From positions 124,001 through 188,000 of the forward strand of contig JAFWMQ010000015.1 in assembly GCA_017510605.1 (NCBI GenBank): a stretch of DNA of 64,000 nucleotides, in the 5' to 3' direction. A program made the translations under genes and the position numbers. This document shows, piece after piece, positions 43,537 through 52,585 of the stretch (position 1 is the stretch's first letter; each line of letters begins with the position of its first letter). The notes under the pieces were generated by a model. The model saw nothing but the letters and a program-made list of their open reading frames with translations. It was not told the DNA's origin and ran no database searches. This stretch comes from Clostridiales bacterium (lineage in GTDB: Bacteria > Bacillota > Clostridia > Saccharofermentanales > Saccharofermentanaceae).

Positions 43537-44823
43537 ATGAAGTGTTACCGTGAGATGACAAAAGAAGAGCTCTTGGCTGAAAGAAAAGAGCTGAATGAAC
43601 GCTATGAGAAGTGCAAGGCACTTAATCTGACGCTCGATATGACACGCGGCAAGCCGTCTCCGGCCCAGCTCGATCTTTCCAACGATATATATGACACTCT
43701 TAAGACCGGTTATCTCGATAATGCCGGCCAGGATACAAGAAATTACGGCGTTGCTCCCGGTATTGCCGAGATCAGGGAAGTTTTCGCTGACATCATCGGA
43801 ACCGACAAAGAAAACGTTTTCATGGGCAATTCCTCTTCACTTAACCAGATGTTCGATGCAGTTATGCGCGCGATGGTTTTCGGTGAAGTCGATTCTCCCA
43901 AGCCGTGGTCACAGGTTGAAGGAAGAAAGTGGCTTTGCCCGACACCGGGTTATGACAGACATTTCAGAGTAACTGAGACAATGGGCTTTGAGCTTGTTGC
44001 CGTTCCCATGACGGATAACGGTCCTGACATGGACATCGTTGAAGAACTCGTTAAGGACGAGAAGGTCAAGGGTATATGGTGCGTTCCTTGTTACAGCAAT
44101 CCTGACGGTGTTGTTTACTCCGAAGAAACATGCGAGAGACTCGCGAAAATGGAGACAGGAGCTGTCGATTTCAGAATCTTCTGGGACAACGCATATGTTG
44201 TTCACCATCTTTCCGAAGACAGAAATGAATGGGGAAAACTTCCTGACATGCTCTCTCTTTGCGAGAAGGCCGGACATGCAAACAGAGTCTATGAGTTTGC
44301 GTCTTCATCCAAGATCACTTTCGCAGGCGGCGGAATCTCATGCTTCGCTGCGAACAAGGAGAATATGGCTTATACGAAGAAATTCCTTAATGCCCAGACG
44401 ATCTGCACGAATAAGGTAAATCAGCTCGCTCATGCAAAATTCCTTCCGAGTGCGGAAGCTGTTTACCGGCACATGATGAAGCATGCGGAGATCCTTCGTC
44501 CCAAGTTCGAGGCATGCCAGAGAGTTCTTAATGAAGAGCTCGGCGGCAATAAAGATCTCTGGCACTGGACAGATCCTAAGGGCGGATATTTCGTAAGCTT
44601 TTATGCTATGCCGGGAACGGCAACAAAGATCGTAACAATGTGCAAGGACGCAGGCGTGGCGCTTACACCTGCAGGTGCAAGTTTCCCTTACGGAAAAGAT
44701 CCTCAGGATACCAATATCAGACTCGCACCTTCATTCCCGGTTGTTGAAGATATCGAGAAAGCGGTCAGAATCCTCTCAATCTGTGCTAAAATCACTGCAA
44801 TAGATAAATTGTTGGAGGAATAA
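43537..44823 (+). CDS. Aminotransferase class I (Asp_aminotransf, PF12897 type)
   Basis: A 428-residue PLP enzyme of the group sometimes called type Ic aspartate aminotransferase. It starts MKCYREMTKEELLAERKELN after AGGAAGG, then LDMTRGKPSPAQLDLS near 32, FMGNSSSLNQMFDA near 94, WCVPCYSNPDGVVYSEETC near 185, WDNAYVVHHL near 212, the probable PLP lysine in SSSKITFAGGGISCF near 258, and NIRLAPSFP near 400. It lies 5 nt before purB; since purine synthesis consumes aspartate at the step before PurB, a supply role is possible but inferred. Confidence 0.88.
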   Translation: MKCYREMTKEELLAERKELNERYEKCKALNLTLDMTRGKPSPAQLDLSNDIYDTLKTGYLDNAGQDTRNYGVAPGIAEIREVFADIIGTDKENVFMGNSSSLNQMFDAVMRAMVFGEVDSPKPWSQVEGRKWLCPTPGYDRHFRVTETMGFELVAVPMTDNGPDMDIVEELVKDEKVKGIWCVPCYSNPDGVVYSEETCERLAKMETGAVDFRIFWDNAYVVHHLSEDRNEWGKLPDMLSLCEKAGHANRVYEFASSSKITFAGGGISCFAANKENMAYTKKFLNAQTICTNKVNQLAHAKFLPSAEAVYRHMMKHAEILRPKFEACQRVLNEELGGNKDLWHWTDPKGGYFVSFYAMPGTATKIVTMCKDAGVALTPAGASFPYGKDPQDTNIRLAPSFPVVEDIEKAVRILSICAKITAIDKLLEE

Positions 44824-44828
44824 GCGCA

Positions 44829-46268
44829 ATGAGAGATTCCTACGAGAGTCCTTTGAATTCCAGATATGCAAGCAAAGAGATGCAGTACATCTTCTCGCCT
44901 GACAAGAAGTTCCGTACATGGAGACTTCTTTGGATCGCATTAGCCGAGGCAGAGAAGGAATTAGGTCTTAACATCACGGATGAGCAGATTGCTGATCTCA
45001 AGGCTCACAAGGATGATATCGATTATGAGGATGCTGCAGCAGAGGAGAAGATCCGCCGCCATGACGTAATGGCTCATGTCCATTCATACGGCAAGCAGGT
45101 CAAGGGCTCCGGTGCTGACGCGATCATCCACCTCGGCGCTACTTCCTGCTATGTCGGTGATAACACTGACATCATCATTATGAGAGAAGCTCTTGAGCTC
45201 ATTAAGAAGAGACTTGTAGTTGTTATCGCAAAGCTTTCTGATTTTGCTGACGAATATAAGGCTATGCCTACTTTGGGCTTCACACATTTCCAGCCCGCCC
45301 AGCTTGTAACGGTAGGCAAGAGGGCAACTTTGTGGCTCCAGGATCTTGTTTTCGATCTCGGGACCATCGAGAATGCCATCGCTTCGTTAAAGCTTCTCGG
45401 CTGCAAAGGTACGACCGGTACGCAGGCTTCGTTCTATGATCTCTTTGACGGCGATCACGAGAAGTGTGTAGAGCTCGACAAGAAGATCTGCGCAAAGATG
45501 GGCTTTGAAGAATCTTACTATGTATCAGGTCAGACTTATTCCAGAAAGATCGATTATACGGTCCTTTCCGCTCTTGCTGCCATCGCACAGAGTGCTCACA
45601 AGTTCTCGAACGATATCAGACTTCTCCAGCACTTGAAGGAGATCGAGGAGCCTTTCGAGAAGAACCAGATCGGATCTTCCGCAATGGCTTATAAGAGAAA
45701 CCCGATGAGATCAGAGAGAATCGCATCCCTTTCCAGATATGTGATCGCGGATGTTCTTAACCCTGCCATGACATCTTCAGAGCAGTGGTTTGAGAGAACG
45801 CTCGATGACTCAGCAAACAAGAGAATATCAGTACCCGAGGCATTCCTCGCAGTTGACGCGATCCTCGGCATCTATACAAATGTCGTTTCCGGTCTTGTTG
45901 TCTATCCCAAGATGATCGAAAAGCACATCCTTGACGAACTCCCGTTCATGATGACTGAGAATATCATGATGGAAGCAACCAAGAAGGGCGGCAACCGTCA
46001 GGAACTCCACGAGGAGATCCGCCAGCTCTCTATGCAGGCGGGCTCTGTTGTTAAGAACGAAGGCAAGCCAAATGACCTTCTCGAGAGGATCGCGGCTGAT
46101 CCGAAGTTCGGCATGACGATGGATGAGCTGTTGAAGCTCAGGGATCCTAAGCTTTACATCGGCCGATGTCCCGAGCAGGTCGACACATTCCTTAATGAAT
46201 GTGTAAGACCTTTGATCGAAGCGCACAAGGCTGACCTCGAAGTAAGCGAAGTAGAGCTGAAAGTTTGA
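44829..46268 (+). CDS. purB: Adenylosuccinate lyase
   Basis: Acts twice in purine synthesis, releasing fumarate from SAICAR and from adenylosuccinate. The 479-residue product has HDVMAHVHSYGKQVKG near residue 78, GATSCYVGDNTD near 103, TLGFTHFQPAQLVTVGKRA near 148, and the fumarase/lyase signature GSSAMAYKRNPMRSERI near 282. It is co-transcribed with the aminotransferase 5 nt upstream; the ribosome site GGAGG lies in the end of that gene. Repeat array C begins just after the stop. Confidence 0.96.
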   Translation: MRDSYESPLNSRYASKEMQYIFSPDKKFRTWRLLWIALAEAEKELGLNITDEQIADLKAHKDDIDYEDAAAEEKIRRHDVMAHVHSYGKQVKGSGADAIIHLGATSCYVGDNTDIIIMREALELIKKRLVVVIAKLSDFADEYKAMPTLGFTHFQPAQLVTVGKRATLWLQDLVFDLGTIENAIASLKLLGCKGTTGTQASFYDLFDGDHEKCVELDKKICAKMGFEESYYVSGQTYSRKIDYTVLSALAAIAQSAHKFSNDIRLLQHLKEIEEPFEKNQIGSSAMAYKRNPMRSERIASLSRYVIADVLNPAMTSSEQWFERTLDDSANKRISVPEAFLAVDAILGIYTNVVSGLVVYPKMIEKHILDELPFMMTENIMMEATKKGGNRQELHEEIRQLSMQAGSVVKNEGKPNDLLERIAADPKFGMTMDELLKLRDPKLYIGRCPEQVDTFLNECVRPLIEAHKADLEVSEVELKV

Positions 46269-46280
46269 GTTATATTTCTG

Positions 46281-46403
46281 CCGGATTTCTATTTTTTCTC
46301 AGATTCGTGTCGGAAAAACGGGAATTATCGAAAATGTGTGTCGGAAGCGCTTGATTAGATGGGTTTCCGACATGTTTTTCTCGAAAACTTGAAAATTCCG
46401 ATA
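46281..46403 (+). repeat. Intergenic array C: GTCGG repeats around a dyad
   Basis: GTCGGA starts at 46310 and 46341, 31 nt apart, with a degenerate GCCGGA at 46281. The 46341 copy pairs with TCCGAC at 46367-46372, and a degenerate TCCGAT follows at 46398, again 31 nt later. The array is therefore symmetric about the centre of the 46341-46372 dyad. TATCGAAAAT and CTCGAAAA segments flank the dyad, as in the other arrays. It lies between purB and the promoter of the structured RNA. Confidence 0.8.
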
Positions 46404-46519
46404 CGGACATACATCAGACTGTGCTGAACTTACCTGTGACAGCTTCGCAAAGGCACAAAAAAGGCACAGGAAACGCTTATATTATATTTATTTGACAAAG
46501 CGTTTTTTGACTTTTAATT

Positions 46520-46528
46520 TGCTATAAT
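46520..46528 (+). promoter_or_regulatory. Extended -10 promoter of the structured RNA
   Basis: TGCTATAAT is a perfect extended -10 element. TTGACA at 46492 is too far upstream and TTGACT at 46507 too close for this box (it fits TATATT at 46529 with a 16-nt spacer). Start of transcription is estimated at about 46535. Confidence 0.6.
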
Positions 46529-46534
46529 TATATT

Positions 46535-46795
46535 AACTCGAGCATGGTGGCCTCTAAATTGGACCTACATGACGTAATAAGGAGCTTGGGCCTGTCTTTT
46601 TGATGTAAAGCCTTGTAAGTTGGACTATTGAGATCTGATACCTGAGCACCGCCCTGGATTTCCGGGTGTCAATCAGAGTCCGCTGTGTTTCGGGGGTTTC
46701 AAGGAGTAATGAGAAGTTATGGGACTTCTTTATGATGAGAATCAGATAACAGCTCTTGATCCGGCTGTCCGTTCAGTGGCGGTCGTTATTTTTTT
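46535..46795 (+). ncRNA. Probable structured non-coding RNA of about 260 nt, family not identified
   Basis: Between an extended -10 promoter and an intrinsic terminator lies a G/C-rich segment without a convincing reading frame. It holds pairable segments such as TGATACC (46636-46642) with GGTGTCA (46664-46670), and short outer GAGC/GCTC arms near 46540 and 46752. I see no T-box core, tmRNA, SRP, RNase P, SAM, lysine or cobalamin riboswitch signature. The next gene, cysS, has its own weak promoter 30-60 nt further on, so a stand-alone RNA is likelier than a cysS leader. Other long RNA classes such as 6S or raiA-type RNAs cannot be excluded by eye. Confidence 0.5.
46763..46795 (+). terminator. 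Intrinsic terminator of the structured RNA
   Basis: GGCTGTC (46763-46769) pairs with GGCGGTC (46778-46784) using three G-U pairs, then GTTATTTTTTT. Confidence 0.75.
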
Positions 46796-46822
46796 GTTTG
46801 TTGATTTAAGATCCTGTCGATG

Positions 46823-46849
46823 TTGAATCTTGTTGATATCTAATATAAA
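46823..46849 (+). promoter_or_regulatory. Possible promoter of cysS
   Basis: TTGAAT (46823-46828), a 15-nt spacer and TATAAA (46844-46849), 34 nt before the cysS start. The spacer is short, so this is tentative. Confidence 0.4.
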
Positions 46850-46883
46850 CACATAAGATTTAACACGAAGGAGAACTATATAT

Positions 46884-48293
46884 ATGAAACTTTACAACAC
46901 ACTTTCAAGAACAAAAGAAGAATTCAAGACGATTGAGCCCGGCAAGGTAAAGATGTACGCATGCGGCCCGACTGTCTATAACTATTTTCACTTGGGAAAT
47001 GCAAGACCGTTCGTTACTTTCGACACTCTCGCAAGATATCTTGAATACAGAGGATACGAAGTGACATTCGTCCAGAATTTTACAGATATTGATGACAAGA
47101 TGATCAACCGCGCGAACGAGGAGGGCATCACTGTCGAGGAACTCGCGGACAGGTTCATTAAGGAATACTACGTTGATGCTGACGGACTTAATATCAAAAG
47201 GCATACGCATCAGCCCAGAGCAACGCATTCGATGAAGGCCATTATCGGACTTATCAAGGCGATGGAAGAGAAGGGCTATACATATGTGATCGAAGGCGAC
47301 GGCGTTTACTACGATGTTTCCAAGAAGGCTGATTACGGCAAGCTCTCGCACTATAAGCTTGACGAGCTCGAAGCAGGCGGCGGTGAGCGCAAGGCTTCCT
47401 ACGAAGGCAAGAAAAATCCAGGCGATTTCGCGGTATGGAAATTCAAGAAGGAAGGCGAGCCTTTCTGGGGTTCACCATGGGGTGAAGGAAGACCCGGATG
47501 GCACATCGAGTGCTCTGCCATGATCAAGCAGTATCTTGGCGATACGATCGATATCCACGGTGGCGGACAGGACCTTATTTTCCCGCACCACGAAAATGAG
47601 ATCGCACAGAGCGAGGCCGCAAACGGCTGCACATTCTGCAACTACTGGGTGCATAACGCTTTCGTTAATATCGACGGCGAGAAGATGAGTAAGTCATTAG
47701 GCAATTTCTTCACGATCAGGGATATCGTCAAGAAGTATCCTTATAACGTTGTCAGATTCTTTATCCTGCTCGGCCACTACAGAAGCCCCATCAATTTCTC
47801 GGATGAGCTTCTTGCAGCTGCACAGACGAGCCTCGGAAGAATCTCGAACTGCGTAAGAAATGCTGATTTCGTATTGGCAGGCGGCAGCCTCAAAGGTGAT
47901 GCTGAAGCAGATAAAGTTCTCGCAGATGCAGTTGCGGCAGCAAGTGAGAGCTTCATTTCTCACATGGACGATGATCTCAACAGTGCTGATGCGATCACTG
48001 ATATCTTTAATCTCGTAAGACAGACGAATACGAGCGCGCAGGAAGGCAAGGTTTCTGCAGGGGCGCTGAAGCAGGCAAGAGACAAGATCGTTGAGCTTAC
48101 AGGCGTTCTCGGTATCCTTTTAGATCTCGAAGATGATATCCCCGAAGAGATTACAGAGCTTGCGAATAAGAGGGCTGAGGCCAAGAAAGCCAAGGATTAC
48201 GCTGAAGCTGACAGGATCAGGGATGAGATACAGTCCAAAGGCTACATCGTAAAAGATGTTCCGGGCGGGTTTAAGATCGAGAAGGCAAACTGA
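46884..48293 (+). CDS. cysS: Cysteine--tRNA ligase
   Basis: A class I synthetase of 469 residues, starting 9 nt after AAGGAG. It has the zinc and HIGH region [19 protein letters not shown] near residue 25 (HLGN replaces HIGH), the cysteine-pocket segment WHIECSAM near 206 with [20 protein letters not shown] near 228, the KMSKS loop [10 protein letters not shown] near 266, and a C-terminal DALR/anticodon region ending [12 protein letters not shown]. Followed directly by mrnC, which overlaps its stop by one base, then rlmB: a conserved Firmicutes series. Confidence 0.97.
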   Translation: MKLYNTLSRTKEEFKTIEPGKVKMYACGPTVYNYFHLGNARPFVTFDTLARYLEYRGYEVTFVQNFTDIDDKMINRANEEGITVEELADRFIKEYYVDADGLNIKRHTHQPRATHSMKAIIGLIKAMEEKGYTYVIEGDGVYYDVSKKADYGKLSHYKLDELEAGGGERKASYEGKKNPGDFAVWKFKKEGEPFWGSPWGEGRPGWHIECSAMIKQYLGDTIDIHGGGQDLIFPHHENEIAQSEAANGCTFCNYWVHNAFVNIDGEKMSKSLGNFFTIRDIVKKYPYNVVRFFILLGHYRSPINFSDELLAAAQTSLGRISNCVRNADFVLAGGSLKGDAEADKVLADAVAAASESFISHMDDDLNSADAITDIFNLVRQTNTSAQEGKVSAGALKQARDKIVELTGVLGILLDLEDDIPEEITELANKRAEAKKAKDYAEADRIRDEIQSKGYIVKDVPGGFKIEKAN

Positions 48294-48718
48294 TGATAAA
48301 ACCGTTCATTGCACAGGATCTTCGCGAAGTCTCGCCATTAGTACTGGCTTATATCGGAGATTCTATATATGAGCTCTACGCCCGCTGCAAGTCGGCAACA
48401 TTGGGTGCCGGAAGCAACAACAAGATGCATAACAACACTGTCCGTTATGTTTCTGCGGAGGCCCAGGCTATGAGCGCAAGGATCCTTGCGGATGAACTGA
48501 CAGAGAAGGAAGCGGATTATTTCAGGCGTGGTAAGAATTCGAATCCTCACGCGGTATCGAAAAACGCTACCCATGCAGATTACATGTATGCGACCGGATT
48601 CGAAGCACTTCTGGGATATCTTTTCCTCAATAATGAAGAGCCCAGAATGGAGTATCTTATCTACAAGAGTTTTGATATCTGCGACGGCGTGGTGACAAAG
48701 GAAACAGACAATGGATAA
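48293..48718 (+). CDS. mrnC: Mini-ribonuclease III
   Basis: MrnC is an RNase III domain without a double-stranded-RNA-binding domain that matures 23S rRNA. The 141-residue product has the RNase III signature LAYIGDSIYELYARC near residue 19 and the C-terminal DYMYATGFEALLGYLFL near 96, which supply the acidic metal ligands. It lies between cysS and rlmB with overlapping junctions (stop/start TGATG at 48291-48295, and 8 nt with rlmB), as in Bacillus. Confidence 0.94.
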   Translation: MIKPFIAQDLREVSPLVLAYIGDSIYELYARCKSATLGAGSNNKMHNNTVRYVSAEAQAMSARILADELTEKEADYFRRGKNSNPHAVSKNATHADYMYATGFEALLGYLFLNNEEPRMEYLIYKSFDICDGVVTKETDNG

Positions 48719-49577
48719 AGGCAAGAGACGTTTTAATCAGGATAAGAGGCAGAGAAGACCTGAGAATTCGAGGCCTGATTATAAGCGTGAGCGCGAAGAT
48801 AATGCTTTTGCTGGCGAAGGATCGACCGATAAGATCGAAGGCAGGAATGCCGTTACCGAAGCACTGGCTGCGGGCAGGGATTTCAACAAGATCTGGATAT
48901 TGAAGCCGGAAGGCGACAAGCCGTTAGATCACGGCCTTATCAGGATCCTGGATGAAGCAAATAAGCGCGGAATAGTTGTCACAAGAGCCACAAGGCAGAT
49001 CCTTGATAAGATGAGCGCCACGCACAACCATCAGGGTGTTATCGCTTCAGTTGCACCTCACAGTTATGCCGATCTTGATGAGATTATCGCCAAATGCAGG
49101 GAAGAAGGAAGATCTGCGCTGCTCGTGGCATTGGATGAGATAAAAGACGCATATAATCTCGGTTCGATCTTAAGGATCTCCGACTGTTGCGGAGTTGACG
49201 GAGTGATCATTCCCGAGAGACGATCTGTGTCGCTTGATTCAATGGTTGCAAAGGCTTCCGCCGGTGCAATCGAATATGTTCCGGTCGCAAGAGTTACGAA
49301 CCTTGCACAGACTCTAACAAGACTCAAGGAGAAGGAGAACTTCTGGGTCTGTGGTACGGATATGAATGCGGATTATGAGTACCATAATGCCGATTATTCG
49401 GGTAATCTTGTTGTAGTGATCGGCAGTGAAGGTGACGGCATGAGAGACGGTGTCAGGAAATGCTGCGACTTTACAGTATCGATACCGATGTCAGGTCACG
49501 TTAACAGTCTGAATGCTGCGGTTGCAGCGGGAGTGGTGCTTTTCGAGGCACAGGCAAAGAGAAATAAAGAGGGATGA
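48711..49577 (+). CDS. rlmB: 23S rRNA (guanosine-2'-O)-methyltransferase RlmB-like
   Basis: A SPOUT-class (TrmH family, group 3) enzyme of 288 residues. A very basic N-terminal tail (about 1-35) precedes the substrate-binding domain (IEGRNAVTEALAAG near 43) and the knotted catalytic domain with motif 1 DAYNLGSILRISDCCG near 146, motif 2 VVVIGSEGDGM near 235 and motif 3 IPMSGHVNSLNAAVA near 259. The likely target is a 23S rRNA guanosine; Firmicutes members may have other targets. It overlaps mrnC by 8 nt. Confidence 0.9.
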   Translation: MDKGKRRFNQDKRQRRPENSRPDYKREREDNAFAGEGSTDKIEGRNAVTEALAAGRDFNKIWILKPEGDKPLDHGLIRILDEANKRGIVVTRATRQILDKMSATHNHQGVIASVAPHSYADLDEIIAKCREEGRSALLVALDEIKDAYNLGSILRISDCCGVDGVIIPERRSVSLDSMVAKASAGAIEYVPVARVTNLAQTLTRLKEKENFWVCGTDMNADYEYHNADYSGNLVVVIGSEGDGMRDGVRKCCDFTVSIPMSGHVNSLNAAVAAGVVLFEAQAKRNKEG

Positions 49578-49581
49578 CGGC

Positions 49582-50883
49582 TTGAGAAGATTATATGACA
49601 GCAAGTTGGTATCCGGCAGGAGCCTTATAAAGATCCTGTCTGTTGTCATGTGCGTTGTCATGATCTCAGGTTTGGCCGGGCTGTCGGGTTGTAAGTTCAT
49701 AAACAATATCACCAATGGTCTGAATGTTGCGCAGAAGCCTATTTCCGAGGCCGAGCTTGCAAGACTCATTACTAATGCGGTAATCAGCGACAGCAACGTC
49801 GCCGACTGTTATGCGGGCATTCCGTCAAGCCAGCTTGACGATCTGTCTTATTCGATGTTTTCGCAGTACTGTTCAATCCTGAGAAAATGCTCTCAAAAAC
49901 ATGGAACGGCTGATTCGTTCAGGATCCTGAGCGAGACCGAGAAGCTTGAATATTTCCAGGAGATCGACTCATCCGGTGAGGACTTCAGGACCATTGAATA
50001 CTATGGTGACATGGATGTCGTCGAGCTTTGCTATTCGAAAGACAAGGATAAGAACGCTCCGCCGGTTAGATTCGTCATCTCAAAGAGGAGCAATTGTACG
50101 GTTGCCGGAAAATATATTGTCGATTCAATGCTCGCGTATTCTTACATCAATCACTATTTTGAGATGATCGATGACCAGAACGCCGACGGCCTTGAAGCAA
50201 TAATCAAGTCCGCGTACAACTCTGATATTTATCTGAATTCCGTTATACACGCGAAAGCCGATTACATTGTTAACTATTACAGGCTGAAGGTGAAGACATC
50301 TTCGCCCGACTACGAGCTGAATCTGTTCTCGCCTACGCATATCTCGTATGTGATTCCGGAAGTATTCTCGACCGACGGCAGTAAGATTGTTTCTAAGACC
50401 GTTGAACTGAAGCTTAAGAATGACGGAAAGTATTTGCTCGATGACGATATTCCCGCGACAATCAAGGAACTGCGTTTCTCAAGAGAGGGCGGGAGCGGCA
50501 GGCTCAGAATGGGTTCGACCTATACTTTCGATGAGATCCGCAAGATCCTTGGCAGCCCCATGTTCCAGACGACCACATCTGACCTCGTAATTCTCGCATA
50601 CGACGGCATGACGCTCAGACTTGATGCTGATATTGAAGAGAACGGCCAGTGGACATCCGGCAGGCTTGTTTCCATCCTTCTTCGAGAAAATAACGAGTTT
50701 ACTTTCGGAGAGGATCTTTATATCGGAATGAATATCTCAGAGCTTCTTCTCGTATACCCGATGTTTGACGAATGCGGCTACACCGGCTCGTTCAAGAACG
50801 GCGACGGTGAGTTCGTGCTTACCTTTGAGTTTGACGAATACGGGAATGTATCCAATATTCAATTGGGCGAAGCGGTTGGGTGA
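49582..50883 (+). CDS. Putative lipoprotein, function unknown
   Basis: A 433-residue protein whose start is a TTG 8 nt after GAGGG. A membrane-like signal (IKILSVVMCVVMISGLAGL) ends in a lipobox LSGC at about residue 36, so it is expected to be lipid-anchored outside the membrane. The middle part is mixed alpha/beta. The end has two similar segments, TYTFDEIRKILGSPMFQT near 308 and FGEDLYIGMNISELLLVYP near 376, reminiscent of the SmpA/BamE-like fold repeats of Firmicutes lipoproteins. It follows rlmB by 4 nt and is last in that series. No function can be assigned. Confidence 0.72.
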   Translation: MRRLYDSKLVSGRSLIKILSVVMCVVMISGLAGLSGCKFINNITNGLNVAQKPISEAELARLITNAVISDSNVADCYAGIPSSQLDDLSYSMFSQYCSILRKCSQKHGTADSFRILSETEKLEYFQEIDSSGEDFRTIEYYGDMDVVELCYSKDKDKNAPPVRFVISKRSNCTVAGKYIVDSMLAYSYINHYFEMIDDQNADGLEAIIKSAYNSDIYLNSVIHAKADYIVNYYRLKVKTSSPDYELNLFSPTHISYVIPEVFSTDGSKIVSKTVELKLKNDGKYLLDDDIPATIKELRFSREGGSGRLRMGSTYTFDEIRKILGSPMFQTTTSDLVILAYDGMTLRLDADIEENGQWTSGRLVSILLRENNEFTFGEDLYIGMNISELLLVYPMFDECGYTGSFKNGDGEFVLTFEFDEYGNVSNIQLGEAVG

Positions 50884-50925
50884 TTATTTTCCGAATAATA
50901 TCAATTAACGTTGCCACAAAGAATA

Positions 50926-51669
50926 CTAATCCGCAATGCACTTATTCTTAAGTGCATTGATCTCGTTCTCAGTTAACCCGTTTGCCAGCAGCAGATTTGC
51001 GATATCTCCGTTCCACTTACTGTCGATATAATCAAGGAACGTTACCATGTTGTGTGCGTCTGATCTGAGAATGTGCTTCATGTCATCGGGCAGCCTGAGG
51101 ATCGAAGGCTCCAGGAAATCCTTGAGGTATTCATATGAGACCGCATAATTAGTGATGATGTTCTCTCTTGAAGCACCGCTCAACAGATAGAGGATAGCGG
51201 CAACGACGCCGGTCCTGTCTTTGCCGTGCGCACAGTGGAAAAGAACGAGTCCGTCAGTCTTTAGCAGAATGCGCATGATCTCAACAAGTTTGTCGCCCAT
51301 CTCTTCGCCGATGATGACGTAGTAATCGCCGAGCGTGTGCGTCCTGATGAACTCGATGGTCATATCCTCGTCTTTGTCCGGATCGCTGTTTAAAAGGGGG
51401 AAGTTGTAGAACTTCATGTCGGGGTCTTTCGCGAAAGGATTGCCCCTTCCTTTGAGTTCGTCGACAGCGCGAAGATCGATGACGGTCTTAACTCCGTAAT
51501 CCTTGACTTCCAGTATCTGCTCTTTGTTAAGCCATTCGGGCGAGCCGGATCTTAAGAATATCCCTTTGCGAAAAGTCTTTCCTCCGGCAAGCGGCATGCC
51601 GCCGAGCTCCCTGCAATTGATGAGAGCGAGTTCTTTAACCAGCTGTGAATCAGGATCGTAAGTGCCCAT
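50926..51669 (-). CDS. Tyrosine-protein phosphatase-like (Y_phosphatase3) protein
   Basis: A 247-residue cysteine phosphatase. The start is the ATG complementary to 51667-51669, with GGGAG 7 nt upstream. The P-loop is FHCAHGKDRTGVVAAIL near residue 143 (CX5R), preceded by NCRELGGMP near 18 and TVIDLRAVDELKGRGNPF near 60, typical of the PF13350 family related to dual-specificity and lipid phosphatases. No signal peptide is visible. Substrate is unknown; related proteins act on phosphotyrosine or phosphoinositides. Confidence 0.87.
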   Translation of the reverse strand: MGTYDPDSQLVKELALINCRELGGMPLAGGKTFRKGIFLRSGSPEWLNKEQILEVKDYGVKTVIDLRAVDELKGRGNPFAKDPDMKFYNFPLLNSDPDKDEDMTIEFIRTHTLGDYYVIIGEEMGDKLVEIMRILLKTDGLVLFHCAHGKDRTGVVAAILYLLSGASRENIITNYAVSYEYLKDFLEPSILRLPDDMKHILRSDAHNMVTFLDYIDSKWNGDIANLLLANGLTENEINALKNKCIAD

Positions 51670-51783
51670 GGAAGATCTCCCCATTCGTATGATCGCAAGT
51701 ATTCTAACCAAAACGGGAATGACATTCAATGTGTCAGGAAATAAACCGAAAAGGAATACAAGGCATCAATGCAATAAATCAGA

Positions 51784-51812
51784 TTGACATTCAAGGCGCC
51801 AAGTAATATCAT
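51784..51812 (+). promoter_or_regulatory. Promoter of the tRNA-Arg gene
   Basis: TTGACA (51784-51789), a 17-nt spacer and TATCAT (51807-51812), 31 nt before the tRNA. Confidence 0.65.
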
Positions 51813-51843
51813 TATTAGGCTATTGGGAAACCAATGATTATAC

Positions 51844-51920
<77 letters not shown>

Positions 51921-51981
51921 GATTTAAAGCTGTTGCAGGTAAAGCGGCAGCTTTTTTAATACCTGCAGGAGGTAACTGAAA

Positions 51982-52506
51982 ATGCGCAAGGTTCTCGTTG
52001 TTGTTGACATGCAGAAAGATTTTATCGATGGCGCGCTCGGCTTTGAAGGCGCTGACAAGATCATTCCCGGCATTATCGCTAAGATAAAGGAGTTCGAGGC
52101 AGCAGGAGATGAGATCATCTACACGCTGGATACTCATTTCGGGAACTATATGGAAACGCAGGAAGGAAAGAATCTGCCGGTTCCTCACTGCATCAAGGGT
52201 TCTGAGGGTCATAGCCTTTGCGATGAACTGAAGAACCTTCTGAAAGATAAGAAGGTTTTCGAGAAACTGACATTCGGAAGCATCGAACTTGCAGAATACC
52301 TTAAGGAAAACGCTGCAGATATAAGCGCTATCGAGGTCTGCGGACTTGTATCGAATATCTGCGTTCTGTCAAACGCAGTGATCGCTAAAGCAGCCGCTCC
52401 GGAGGCGGAGGTAATTGTCGATTCGAAGCTTACGGCATCTTTTGCGCCCGATCTTCATCAGGCAACACTCGATGTCCTTAAGGGAATTCAAGTTACCGTA
52501 TTATAA
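51982..52506 (+). CDS. Isochorismatase-fold cysteine hydrolase, nicotinamidase-like
   Basis: A 174-residue hydrolase with the family triad: Asp in VVDMQKDFIDGA near residue 9, Lys in KLTFGS near 94, and Cys in VSNICVLSNAVIA near 117. TLDTHFGNYMETQEGKNLP near 48 resembles the metal-binding region of nicotinamidases, which convert nicotinamide to nicotinate for NAD recycling. A different amide substrate cannot be excluded. GGAGG stands 8 nt before the ATG. It lies between tRNA-Arg and tig with no obvious operon partner. Confidence 0.83.
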   Translation: MRKVLVVVDMQKDFIDGALGFEGADKIIPGIIAKIKEFEAAGDEIIYTLDTHFGNYMETQEGKNLPVPHCIKGSEGHSLCDELKNLLKDKKVFEKLTFGSIELAEYLKENAADISAIEVCGLVSNICVLSNAVIAKAAAPEAEVIVDSKLTASFAPDLHQATLDVLKGIQVTVL

Positions 52507-52508
52507 TA

Positions 52509-52538
52509 TTGCAATCATTTACTGCGCTGTGATACAAT
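52509..52538 (+). promoter_or_regulatory. Promoter of tig
   Basis: TTGCAA (52509-52514), an 18-nt spacer and TACAAT (52533-52538), with TGA before it as an extended -10 element. Confidence 0.6.
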
Positions 52539-52585
52539 TCATACTCGGCTATTAATTTATTTATAAATATTTTGGAGGATATAAC

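Noticed and set aside
46535..46795. T-box leader for cysS
   Set aside because: There is no GGGTGGNACCGCG core or AGTA motif as in the true T-box at 7885-8165, and the spacing to cysS allows a separate promoter.
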